A stretch of 64,000 nt of DNA. It comes from Edaphochlamys debaryana (Eukaryota > Chlorophyta > Chlorophyceae > Chlamydomonadales). The stretch lies in the NCBI GenBank assembly GCA_016858145.1, contig JAEHOE010000016.1:434001-498000 (forward strand). The letters are read 5' to 3'. A model generated the notes under the pieces. The model worked only from the letters and a program-made list of their open reading frames with translations. It was not told the DNA's origin and did no database searches. Positions 11,158 to 22,100 of this stretch are shown in pieces. The position numbers and the translations under genes were made by a program. Numbering within the stretch: the stretch's first letter is position 1; each line of letters begins with the position of its first letter.

Positions 11158-13355
11158 AGGAAGTGTAAAAAACTACACCACGCTTTTACTTTGGAGAGCT
11201 CGACAAGAGGAGCCCAAATCCGCTCTCAGAATGAAAATCGAGGTTCTAGGAAAAAAGTTATGAGCCCTCAAAGTTGGGCGGGGGGGGGGGGGGGGAGGGG
11301 GGTCCCGAACTTTTGTACAGCTCCCGTCCGAACTTTTGTCACAGCGGTCTGACGCAGCCCAAGGGCCCTTTCCTTGCGTACACGTGTGGTATCAAGGAGA
11401 GGCTGAACCGTGGGTGTGCCTGAGCACCACAGACCATAGGGATGGTGGTCGGAGGGTGGCTGCGGGTGCCACATGTCGGCATGTCCGCGCGTGGGACACG
11501 TCACGACCGGCACTGCCACCGCTGCTAGACGTCCGGGTGTACTATTATGACCGTAGCTCCTCATATAGGAGGCCTAGGGCAAGAATAGCGCGGATGCAAG
11601 GTACCGGAGAGTGGTCCATGGACGCGGGGATGGTCAATGGACAGGACCCAAGCCTCATCGACGCTTCCGGTTCACGCGCAAGGCAGTAGCGCACACGAAG
11701 CGCAGCCGATTGGCATAAAAGTCGAGGGAAATGGGTTACATTATCACCATGTACGGCAGTGCGTGCAGTGTACGGCAAGGGGGGGGGGGGGGGGGGGTGG
11801 GGGGGGGTCCGAACTTTTGTGGGGTGGTGTATGGAACTAATGTTTTTACCCCCCCCCTGGGACTGGCGCCATGCTTGCTAGCTCTGCCTCGTGGTGCTGC
11901 TGTGTTCAACGTGTGTCTTTAATTCACCTCAGCAGGACACTTGGAAGACCTGAACGGGGCCAAGAGGGACATTGTTAGTGTGATCCCAATGCAGGCATCT
12001 ACATCCCAAACCAACTGCTGTGAGGTGCCGTGGTGCGTGCCGGTACGCTAGCCCATGCCCAGCCTCGACCTCGACAGCCGGCACTGCTGGCATGGCTGCC
12101 GCGGCATCTTCCCACCCCTGGGACTCGCACGGCGAAGCTCCTCTGCCCCTCCAAAGGCTCCGCCCCCCCCCCATACCCACCCCTCAGCGGTTCGTGCTCC
12201 CTTGCTACCAGGGCGCCACCAGATAGAGCTCGTGTAGAGAACTTCAGGATGCCACCTGCAGTGAAAGGCGGTACGTCTTCACGCCCTTATCAAACGTGCC
12301 AGGACCGTGGCCGAGCGTGATTGAGCCTTAGCACTCAAGCACCATGCGGCTCGCTCGGGGTCTGAGGTGAGTAAAGAGTTGCCGGACGCCCGTGTGAAGT
12401 CCCAAGCCCGCTGGGACTGACGGCTAGCTTTACCGATGCCTTACATAAGGGGAGAGCAGAGCCCAGGCAGAGCCGCGCGGGGCGCGCGGTGCCACGCGGA
12501 GGCGTGCCCAAGACGCCCAGAGGCCGGACCCACCGCAGACAGCATTCCTCAGGCCCTGAGGAGCTCACCTCTACGACCTGCCCAGTCACCACGATGACCG
12601 CGAGCTCTTATCGCGAGCACAGCGGTCCGACCACGATGCCCGCGTCGCCGACAAAGTCTGCAGGAAAGCCAAGGCGAGACGTTTGGAAGTGCCCTTGCGG
12701 TATGCATATGTCATCGCAACACCTCACCTTCTTTCCTGTACAAGTCTTGCGCTGGTTGCGTCGCGATGCTGTTTAGGACGTGTCGTCTAACTGCCGACTT
12801 TTGAGAGCAGTTTAGCGCAGTGCAATGCCTCTATTATGTAGTTTGTTAGGTTGCGAGTAGAAGACTTATGTGCTGGTGTCGCTTGAGGCCCAGACTACGG
12901 CGCCGTACAGGTGGACACGCGTCTGGCCTTCTGAGGCTCCTATGAATGCCTGCATCCATACTCTCCACTCGAGCTTTTGGCCGTGGGGCCATCGGACCTT
13001 CCACCCGGACATGTCTGCGGCATGTCTGTCCCCGTCTGTCCAGCCACCCTTTCCCAGACAACGCTGGAAGCAAGATCGCCCAGTGTTAAGCCTCAAGAGC
13101 TCGTTTGGGGACTAAGAGGGGTCGCTCGGCGGGCAGGGGCGGGCCATCTCGTGGCCAGGCAGCTGGCGGTGGCGTCGAGCCACGTGGCCGGTTCCCGGCG
13201 TCTGCGCAGCAATCGCAGCTTTCGCCTTGCCTTGGTACATAACGGTTTCGGAGGTAAACGTTGGCCGGCGGGTGTGATCCTCCTGACCCCAGTCCTCGGT
13301 CCTCGGACCCCGGGTCGCCGGGGGGTAGGTGAAATCAATCAACAGGGAGGGGGGC
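11158..13355 (+). repeat. array unit 4
   Basis: G tract A is the long form (16 G, A, 6 G). Tract B (about 11779-11807) is nearly pure G with a single T. Confidence 0.9.
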
Positions 13356-15551
13356 AGGAAGTGTAAAAAACTACACCACGCTTTTACTTTGGAGAGCTCG
13401 ACAAGAGGAGCCCAAATCCGCTCTCAGAATGAAAATCGAGGTTCTAGGAAAAAAGTTATGAGCCCTCAAAGTTGGGGGGGGGGGGGGGGGGGGGGGGGGG
13501 TCCCGAACTTTTGTACAGCTCCCGTCCGAACTTTTGTCACAGCGGTCTGACGCAGCCCAAGGGCCCTTTCCTTGCGTACACGTGTGGTATCAAGGAGAGG
13601 CTGAACCGTGGGTGTGCCTGAGCACCACAGACCATAGGGATGGTGGTCGGAGGGTGGCTGCGGGTGCCACATGTCGGCATGTCCGCGCGTGGGACACGTC
13701 ACGACCGGCACTGCCACCGCTGCTAGACGTCCGGGTGTACTATTATGACCGTAGCTCCTCATATAGGAGGCCTAGGGCAAGAATAGCGCGGATGCAAGGT
13801 ACCGGAGAGTGGTCCATGGACGCGGGGATGGTCAATGGACAGGACCCAAGCCTCATCGACGCTTCCGGTTCACGCGCAAGGCAGTAGCGCACACGAAGCG
13901 CAGCCGATTGGCATAAAAGTCGAGGGAAATGGGTTACATTATCACCATGTACGGCAGTGCGTGCAGTGTACGGCAAGGGGGGTGGGTGGGGGGGTCGGGG
14001 GGGTCCGAACTTTTGTGGGGTGGTGTATGGAACTAATGTTTTTACCCCCCCCCTGGGACTGGCGCCATGCTTGCTAGCTCTGCCTCGTGGTGCTGCTGTG
14101 TTCAACGTGTGTCTTTAATTCACCTCAGCAGGACACTTGGAAGACCTGAACGGGGCCAAGAGGGACATTGTTAGTGTGATCCCAATGCAGGCATCTACAT
14201 CCCAAACCAACTGCTGTGAGGTGCCGTGGTGCGTGCCGGTACGCTAGCCCATGCCCAGCCTCGACCTCGACAGCCGGCACTGCTGGCATGGCTGCCGCGG
14301 CATCTTCCCACCCCTGGGACTCGCACGGCGAAGCTCCTCTGCCCCTCCAAAGGCTCCGCCCCCCCCCCATACCCACCCCTCAGCGGTTCGTGCTCCCTTG
14401 CTACCAGGGCGCCACCAGATAGAGCTCGTGTAGAGAACTTCAGGATGCCACCTGCAGTGAAAGGCGGTACGTCTTCACGCCCTTATCAAACGTGCCAGGA
14501 CCGTGGCCGAGCGTGATTGAGCCTTAGCACTCAAGCACCATGCGGCTCGCTCGGGGTCTGAGGTGAGTAAAGAGTTGCCGGACGCCCGTGTGAAGTCCCA
14601 AGCCCGCTGGGACTGACGGCTAGCTTTACCGATGCCTTACATAAGGGGAGAGCAGAGCCCAGGCAGAGCCGCGCGGGGCGCGCGGTGCCACGCGGAGGCG
14701 TGCCCAAGACGCCCAGAGGCCGGACCCACCGCAGACAGCATTCCTCAGGCCCTGAGGAGCTCACCTCTACGACCTGCCCAGTCACCACGATGACCGCGAG
14801 CTCTTATCGCGAGCACAGCGGTCCGACCACGATGCCCGCGTCGCCGACAAAGTCTGCAGGAAAGCCAAGGCGAGACGTTTGGAAGTGCCCTTGCGGTATG
14901 CATATGTCATCGCAACACCTCACCTTCTTTCCTGTACAAGTCTTGCGCTGGTTGCGTCGCGATGCTGTTTAGGACGTGTCGTCTAACTGCCGACTTTTGA
15001 GAGCAGTTTAGCGCAGTGCAATGCCTCTATTATGTAGTTTGTTAGGTTGCGAGTAGAAGACTTATGTGCTGGTGTCGCTTGAGGCCCAGACTACGGCGCC
15101 GTACAGGTGGACACGCGTCTGGCCTTCTGAGGCTCCTATGAATGCCTGCATCCATACTCTCCACTCGAGCTTTTGGCCGTGGGGCCATCGGACCTTCCAC
15201 CCGGACATGTCTGCGGCATGTCTGTCCCCGTCTGTCCAGCCACCCTTTCCCAGACAACGCTGGAAGCAAGATCGCCCAGTGTTAAGCCTCAAGAGCTCGT
15301 TTGGGGACTAAGAGGGGTCGCTCGGCGGGCAGGGGCGGGCCATCTCGTGGCCAGGCAGCTGGCGGTGGCGTCGAGCCACGTGGCCGGTTCCCGGCGTCTG
15401 CGCAGCAATCGCAGCTTTCGCCTTGCCTTGGTACATAACGGTTTCGGAGGTAAACGTTGGCCGGCGGGTGTGATCCTCCTGACCCCAGTCCTCGGTCCTC
15501 GGACCCCGGGTCGCCGGGGGGTAGGTGAAATCAATCAACAGGGAGGGGGGC
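13356..15551 (+). repeat. array unit 5
   Basis: G tract A is an uninterrupted run of 27 G (13474-13500), with the usual GGGC start lost. Tract B is the interrupted form of units 1 and 2. Confidence 0.9.
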
Positions 15552-16240
15552 AGGAAGTGTAAAAAACTACACCACGCTTTTACTTTGGAGAGCTCGACAA
15601 GAGGAGCCCAAATCCGCTCTCAGAATGAAAATCGAGGTTCTAGGAAAAAAGTTATGAGCCCTCAAAGTTGGGCGGGGGAGGGGGGGGGAGGGGGGTCCCG
15701 AACTTTTGTACAGCTCCCGTCCGAACTTTTGTCACAGCGGTCTGACGCAGCCCAAGGGCCCTTTCCTTGCGTACACGTGTGGTATCAAGGAGAGGCTGAA
15801 CCGTGGGTGTGCCTGAGCACCACAGACCATAGGGATGGTGGTCGAAGGGTGGCTGCGGGTGCCACATGTCGGCATGTCCGCGCGTGGGACACGTCACGAC
15901 CGGCACTGCCACCGCTGCTAGACGTCCGGGTGCACTATTATTACCGTAGCCCATCATATAGGAGGCCTAGGGCATGAATAGCGCGGATGCAAGGTACCGG
16001 AGAGTGGTCCACGGACGCGGGGATGGTCAATGGACAGGACCCAAGCCTCATCGACGCTTCCGGTTCACGCGCAAGGCAGTAGCGCACACGAAGCGCAGCC
16101 GATTGGCATAAAAGTCGAGAGAAACGGGTTACATTATCACCATGTACGGCAGTGTGTGCAGTGTACGGCAAGGGGGGTGGGTGGGGGGGTCGGGGGGGTC
16201 CGAACTTTTGTGGGGTGGTGTATGGAACTAATGTTGTTAC
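15552..16240 (+). repeat. array unit 6, partial and diverged
   Basis: This copy carries about the first 690 bp of the unit and then breaks at a C tract (16240-16256), beyond which the sequence is unrelated to the array. From about 15845 on it has at least nine substitutions relative to the internal units. In the longest plus frame these give Y to H, D to Y and S to P changes and then an early stop. Confidence 0.9.
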
Positions 16241-16256
16241 CCCCCCCCCCCCCCCC

Positions 16257-16797
16257 TGATGGCAAGTCCCGCATTCTTGGGCTGAGCCCCCGGCGCGTAA
16301 GTCCGGCATTGCGGGGTTGCGAAGGCCTCTAACTTATGGCGGCGTGGATTTAGTCCGTGCGCTGTGGGGTGTAGTGCTTGAGTGCGCGGCCCCAGTGCTG
16401 CCCGGCCTCGCGGGGTTTGGGGCTCAGCCCTTTTCCCTGTCCTGAGGAGGACAGACACCCTTGTTAATACCCGTGCACCCGGAGCAGGCCACGCCGGTCG
16501 AACGTGCACATGTCTGGACCCCGGAGCTCACCCGCCTGCCGTCCTCACCCCCTCATTGCACCCTTTCATGAATACACTTGCATGCGCTTGCATTCCAGCC
16601 TCGGCCCCCGGCAGTGATCAGCGTCTTGCCCTGTGGCTCTGTGCAGGTACCCCCCACGTATGTCGCATGTCCGCTTATGTACACCACATGTCATAAGCGC
16701 GCACACCCGAAACGTTACTGAACCCCATGTCTGTACTCCTGCTGAAGACACCGAAGGAAACGTCCGCGTCCTCATAGGACAGTCCACCCGGGGACCG
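16257..16797. other. intergenic between the array and GNAT-like paralogue 1
   Basis: Nothing here resembles the array unit or a gene. It should contain the 3' end and polyadenylation site of the minus-strand gene ending at 16798; I did not identify a clear signal. Confidence 0.4.
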
Positions 16798-18658
16798 CTA
16801 GAGCCGGGGCGCGAGTGCTTGTGACCGCACGGCCCTGCCGTCGCCAACGGCAGCAGCGCCAGCAGGCCCTCGCTGCTCCACCGCTCTCTCTCCCGCTCCT
16901 CCCCCTCCCTCCGGCCCCAGGACGCGCGGCACGATGGTCCACACGAAGCTGGGCTCATCGGGCAGGAGCACCAGTAGCCTGAAGGGGGCGGGAACAACAG
17001 AGGGGAAGGTCGGGAAGCTGAAGACCTGCGCCCAGAGTGTGTGTCACCGGCCTCTTCACCCGTGCGACACCCACCCTACACACACCTGCACCTCGCCACC
17101 AGCTCGTACCCCGCCCCCAGGAGGGCCTCCAGTTGCTCCTGGGCGTGAAGCGTGTGCAGCTGGGGGGGCAGAGGGTTGGGCAAGGGAGGAGGAGACACAG
17201 GTTGGATGTGGGGTGGGGGAAGGCGCTTCAACGTGACAGCGTCGGAGGAAACCGAGACGACACTCCCACGTATCCCCCACCTCGAGTCGCCGCCTGCCGC
17301 CCCCTGGCCTCTTGGGCTCCCTCAGCACGTGCTCGGGGCAGATGTACGACCGCTCCCGGCTGCTGTACATGATCACGGTCAGCCGTATGCCCTCAGGGGA
17401 CACCCCCAGGCCCGACATGCCGCACAGGCGCAGGGGCCCCGGCCACCCCAGCTCCTCTCTCCGCGCCTGCACCTTGCGGAGCGCCTGAGGGTGGCATGGA
17501 TTGGGGAGGAAAGAGCTCTGTCAGGCGCTCTGAGGGGGCGTGAGGGGGGCATGAGGGGCTCCCTCCGTAGGTCCTGACGGCCTTCCGGTCAGTGCAGGGC
17601 GCTGCACACCACGATCCCAGCTCTTGTACTGCACCCCTCCACACCTTTGCCCCGTGCTCTTGGGGGCAACACACCAAGGGGCACCGCCCGGACCGGGTGA
17701 TGTACTTCCCCACGCCTTGCCAGGTTTCCCTCCTGCCAACCCCAATCTCCACCCCGCCCCGCTCCTGCCCACACACGTGTGCGATGCCGTACAGCCCCGC
17801 CAGGCCAAAGTCGGGCGCTCCCTTGGGGTAGGGCTCGATCTTCTTCATGAGGGAGAAGTGGATGGCTGGGGGAGGGGGGGGGGGCTTGGGGTTGGGTTTG
17901 TGAAATTCGGGGCATACACGATGGGACGGGGGGGCATTGAGGACCGACGCCTCGCCCACATTCTCGCCCTGGAACTGTCCCTCTGCAGCCTGCGCATCCC
18001 AGCAGCGCGGCATTCCTCACCGATCTCATCGTGCTGCCGTACGTCGTACACGTGTGCACCGCACACCTCCGCCTCGCGCAGGCGCCCGGCGGTGAGCAGG
18101 GCGAAGCTGGCGGGGTGCAGGGGGATGAGCGCCGTGAGCCCCAGCACCCGGCCGTCGGGAGCCTCCAACACGAAGCACACCTCGGGCACCTGTCACGAGG
18201 GCAGAAGAGATAGGGAGGGAGTACCGTTGAGTGTGCGGAATCCGCAACGGAGGAGGAGGGACACGTGGCATGCCGACCAGGGGCTGCGGATGCAGCTGCC
18301 AGCGGCGTGGGGGGAATCGCGCTTCACCTGCGCGCACCACTCCCTCAGCGTCGGCAGCGTGACCGGGTGGGGCGTGGCGTAGATATCGGCGTCAACCTCG
18401 AGCACCTGCGGGGTGGAGGAGGTGAGGGGAAGAGGTGGTTGAGAACTTGGGGAAAAGAGGGCTTTGTGCTGCCTCGACACGGGACCGTCTGACCGGGTGT
18501 GCGAGGTGGGTGGGGCACTTAAGATGCCAGGGGAAGGCGAGCACGCTGCCCTTCCGAACCTGCAGGTGCTCGTGAGGCCTCATCGGTCGCACGCGGAGGC
18601 CCTCGAAGCCCAGCGGCACAGCCTCAACGTCCGGGCTGCTCGCTGCATTCGTCGACAT
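16798..18658 (-). CDS. GNAT-like predicted acetyltransferase, paralogue 1
   Basis: Seven exons in coding order: 18560-18658, 18328-18405, 18021-18189, 17777-17865, 17281-17484, 17086-17159 and 16798-16978. All phases agree and give 297 residues. The N-terminal half has the look of a GNAT fold: a first strand (LRVRPMRPHEH), a helix with PTLREWCAQ, then paired strands (EVCFVLEAPDGRVLGLTALIP). The C-terminal part carries GIRLTVIMYSSRERSYICPE, which is conserved in the other two copies at 33.3 and 49.8 kb. All three end in APRL before the stop. Unlike the other copies it has an intron after WCAQ, and its introns do not match theirs, so it is the oldest or most diverged. The GNAT assignment is inferred from fold pattern; substrate unknown. 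It is transcribed divergently from UBA2. Confidence 0.75.
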
Positions 18659-19170
18659 GCCCTCGCCCGGACCAACTAGAGCATCGAGATTGTATGTGGT
18701 ACAGCTTTGGTGACAGTCGCTGATGCGCTGTGGTGAGTTTGAAATGCGTCGCGCGAAAGTTGATTGTGGCGGTTGTCCACGGCGTCCATCGCGGTCGCGA
18801 GGTCCACCGAGGTCTGTACCTCACGCCTTAGGAACGAGCTGTACGTGTGCGGAGTTCAAGTGCTATGGGGGGTAAGGGCGTCAGGACACTGGGCAGCCTT
18901 GAAACGGCGCGGGGTTTCGGCGGGGCAGCGGGGGTTGCGCCGGGGCGTGTGCGACGCGGCGCTGCTTGCGGTCAACTCGGCCTGCCTGCGCTCAGAGACA
19001 GCGCATACAGCTTACCGAAGGTGCACATAGTCGCAGAGGCAAACTTGTTACGTTCAAAGCAGGAAACAGGTGGGCTCGGGTGCCCGCGCCAACAAGTCCC
19101 GCGACAAACCAAGAAGCCTTTCTGTATAAAAAAGCGTGCTTACTAGCTGCTAGACCGTTGGACGGCCAGG
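18659..19170. promoter_or_regulatory. shared divergent promoter region
   Basis: These 512 bases separate the start codons of the minus-strand GNAT-like gene (18658) and the plus-strand UBA2 gene (19171), so both promoters must lie here. On the plus side, TATAAAAAAG at 19125-19134 is a good TATA-box candidate about 40 bases before the UBA2 ATG. No clear TATA was seen on the minus side. Confidence 0.55.
19125..19134 (+). promoter_or_regulatory. TATA-box candidate for UBA2
   Basis: TATAAAAAAG lies 37-46 bases upstream of the chosen start codon. If it is used, the 5' leader would be very short, roughly 10-20 bases. Confidence 0.4.
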
Positions 19171-22100
19171 ATGGCCGCGGCTGAGCCTCAATGGCCGGCG
19201 GTGCTTCGCACCAAGGAGCTCCGCGACAAGGTCAGGCCCTACCTCATTCTGCCTATGGTAGTGGACGTCTTACAGGTGTCACTGGAGCTGACTGTCGCGT
19301 TTGGCTGGCCCGATGCGCATGCGCGCGCAGATCGCTGCTGCTAAGGTGCTGTGCGTTGGCGCGGGAGGCATCGGCTGTGAGCTGCTGAAGACGCTCGTGT
19401 GCTCGGGGTTCCGCAACATCGAGGTGGTGAGCAGGGCTCGGCCCCAACGGGCAGGGGGGCACCCCGACGGGGGCACGGTGGCCTCCTCGCACGAGTAGGC
19501 CTCTGCCGCCGAGGTTGGGGCAAGGCCGCGCAGCTGGAAACATCGTTGCGGGGAGGTGCAGCCGTCCCGAAGCCCCAAGCAGGGAGCCGCACGCTGAGTG
19601 AGGCGGGTGCGCGCCAGGGTTTTGGGGCAGTCTGAGGCACACGCAACCGAGGCTGTCCCGTCGTTGGACGAGTCAGGCGCTGATGTCTAGCCCTGGTACA
19701 GCCAGGCGGCATACGCTCCAGTAGGCCCCCCCATTGGGAGGGCGTCTCCTTCGCTAGGAGCATGGGGAGGTGAGGGGCTGGCAGCCGCCTGGCAGCCGCC
19801 TGGGCGGGGCGTCGCCCCTGCGCAAGGGGCTTACACCTGGCACTCTGCCGGCGGCCGTCACGTGGGGAACGGACATCAGCGGCGAGGGCGCGGTCGAGCG
19901 GACCTCTCCCTGGTGCTGGTGCTGCCGCTGACTGGCCTGCTGAGACGCTGCCTCCATCCCGGCACCTTGGCCGCTGCCTTCGTCGCACGCGGCTGCGCGC
20001 TCACAGCTCCCCGCTTGACGGCCTCCTCCCCCTCCCTTCCCCCCAGATTGACCTGGACACCATCGAGACCTCAAACCTCAACCGCCAGTTCCTGTTCCGG
20101 AAGCACCACGTGGGGCAGAGCAAGGCCAACACGGCGGCGGGGGTGGTCAAGGTGGGGCAGTGGGAGGGATGGCAGTTGGCGGTTGGCGTAAGGAGAATGG
20201 CCACGCCAGTTCCGTTCTATTTCGCCACGCCACACTCCGCCCCTTTGGGCTTTCCTCTCCCCCCCAGGGCTTCTGCCCCTCCGCCTCCCTGACCGCCCAC
20301 CACGCCAACGTCAAGGAGGGGCGCTTCGATCTGGACTTCTTCCGGGGCTTCGACATCGTGCTAAACGGACTGGACAACCTGGAGGTGCGTTTGGGGTGGC
20401 CGTCCGTGCTGGGGCACATCTACCGGTACCTGCTGAGGTGGCGAACGATCAAACATGGTGGCCCTGCCTCCCTCCACGCCGTTACGCGCCCCCCCGCCCC
20501 CCCCCCCCACCAGGCCCGGCGGCACGTGAACCGGCTGTGTCTGGCGTCCGAGCGGCCCCTGGTGGAGTCGGGCACCGCGGGGTACCTGGGGCAGGTGGGG
20601 CGGGGGGTGGCGGGGGCAGGCTGGGAAGGTGATGGGTTTGACGGCGGCGGGCCCCCATCTCTCCATGATCAGAGATCTTGCACCGGAGGGTGATGCCCGG
20701 AGTGGTGGCGGGTTTGGGCGGGCCTACGGTCACTGGCCCCTTATCTCTTCCTCCTCCCCCGCCCCCCTGCCCAGGTCACCGTCCACCTCAAGGGCCGCAC
20801 CGAGTGCTTCGAGTGCCAGCCCAAGCCCACGCCCAAGTCCTTCCCCATCTGCACGCTGCGCAACACGCCCGACAGGCCCATCCACACGGTCGTGTGGGCC
20901 AAGGACCTGCTCTTCAACCGCCTGTTCGGGAGGCCGGAGGCCGTGTCGGGTGAGCCAGAGTTAGGAGTCGCGCGCGCTTGCTTCAATGCGTTCGAGGGGC
21001 GTAGTTGCCTTTCCGAGTCATGCACAGAGAGCTGTGATCCGGGAGCACTTCAGGGCCCATCGTTTCACAGCAACCGCCCAACCGCAACCCCCAACACGCG
21101 TAGATCTGGACGAGCAGGCTCAGCGCGAGGATGGCCAGCAGGCGCAGGACGGTGCGGCCGACGACGCCTCCGCCTCGGCGACCGCTGCTGCGGCGGCGGC
21201 GGTGCCCGACGACCCCTCCTTTTTCCTGCGGCGGGAGGGCCCCGACGGCCCGGAGGGCGCCCTCGAGTACGCGGCTCGCGTGTTCGAGCGGGTCTACACC
21301 TCGGACATCCAGCGCCTGACGGAGGTCAAGGTGCGGCTGGGGCCGCGCAGGGCGGGTGTTGCCGCAAGCTGCCATTGATGGGTGGACAGCAGTGCACCGC
21401 ATGGCACATTGCATGCTAGCGAGTGCAAGCGCTCTCCACCGAGTCGACCGCGTGCTCGATCGAGACCCTGTCCCCTTGCACTGCCACCCACCCTCCTCCC
21501 TCCCTCTCCCTATCAGGAGCTGTGGGAGAAGCGGGCTCCCCCCGTGCCCCTCCGCATGCCCGACCTCATCCCGGAGTCCGACATGGAGGCGCTGCGTACG
21601 GCACTGCGTACGGCAAAGGAGGGCGGCCTGGCCAGCGCCTCTAAGGCCCTGGGCCTCAGCAACGCCAGCCAGGCAAGGACTGACAGTCCTGGGGGTAAGG
21701 GGATCCCTTATCTGGTTCCATGCCAGGCCTGCAGCCTGTTTAGGTCTACACTTCACCCTTCCCTCACTCCTAAGCAGTACTGCTCTGCCCGGCCCACCGC
21801 TAACACCTCCCCGCAACCCTCTTCCCTGCAGAAGTGGACCCCCGCCCAGAACGCGTCCGTGCTTCTGCTGGCCATCGCCATGTACCACGAGACGCGGAAG
21901 GACGAGGTGCGTGTGGTTGAGTGGCCTTGGCGTTGGGGGCAACCGCGACGAGCAACCGCGACGGGCAGCCACGGCAGGCAATACCCCGCGCGTGGACCTT
22001 CATGCGCCTTCATGCCGCAGACTGTCTGCCCCGCCTTCATCTGGCCGCATAACACCTCTAGCCCCCTCCTTCCTTCCACCCACCCACCCGCCCCCTCCCC

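Larger units (their letters stand above)
4569..16240. repeat. tandem array of a ~2,196-bp unit, 5.3 copies (macrosatellite)
   Basis: The word AGGAAGTGTAAAAAACTACA recurs at 4569, 6766, 8961, 11158, 13356 and 15552, giving unit lengths of 2197, 2195, 2197, 2198 and 2196. The sixth unit stops after about 690 bp, at a C tract. Internal units are essentially identical apart from two G tracts and one A/G difference (G at 7170, A elsewhere). Each unit holds an AT-richer block right after the start word, two long G tracts and three copies of CGAACTTTTGT. No frame in the unit resembles a known protein, and changes in the last copy break the longest frame, so I treat the unit as non-coding. An assembly collapse or expansion cannot be excluded. 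Confidence 0.95.

Noticed and set aside
4569..16240. CRISPR array or rDNA array
   Set aside because: The repeat unit is 2.2 kb with no short repeat-spacer pattern and no recognisable rRNA core sequence; the genome is eukaryotic.
4569..16240. LTR or DNA transposon array
   Set aside because: No reverse transcriptase, integrase or transposase motif, no terminal inverted repeats and no target-site duplication could be found by eye.
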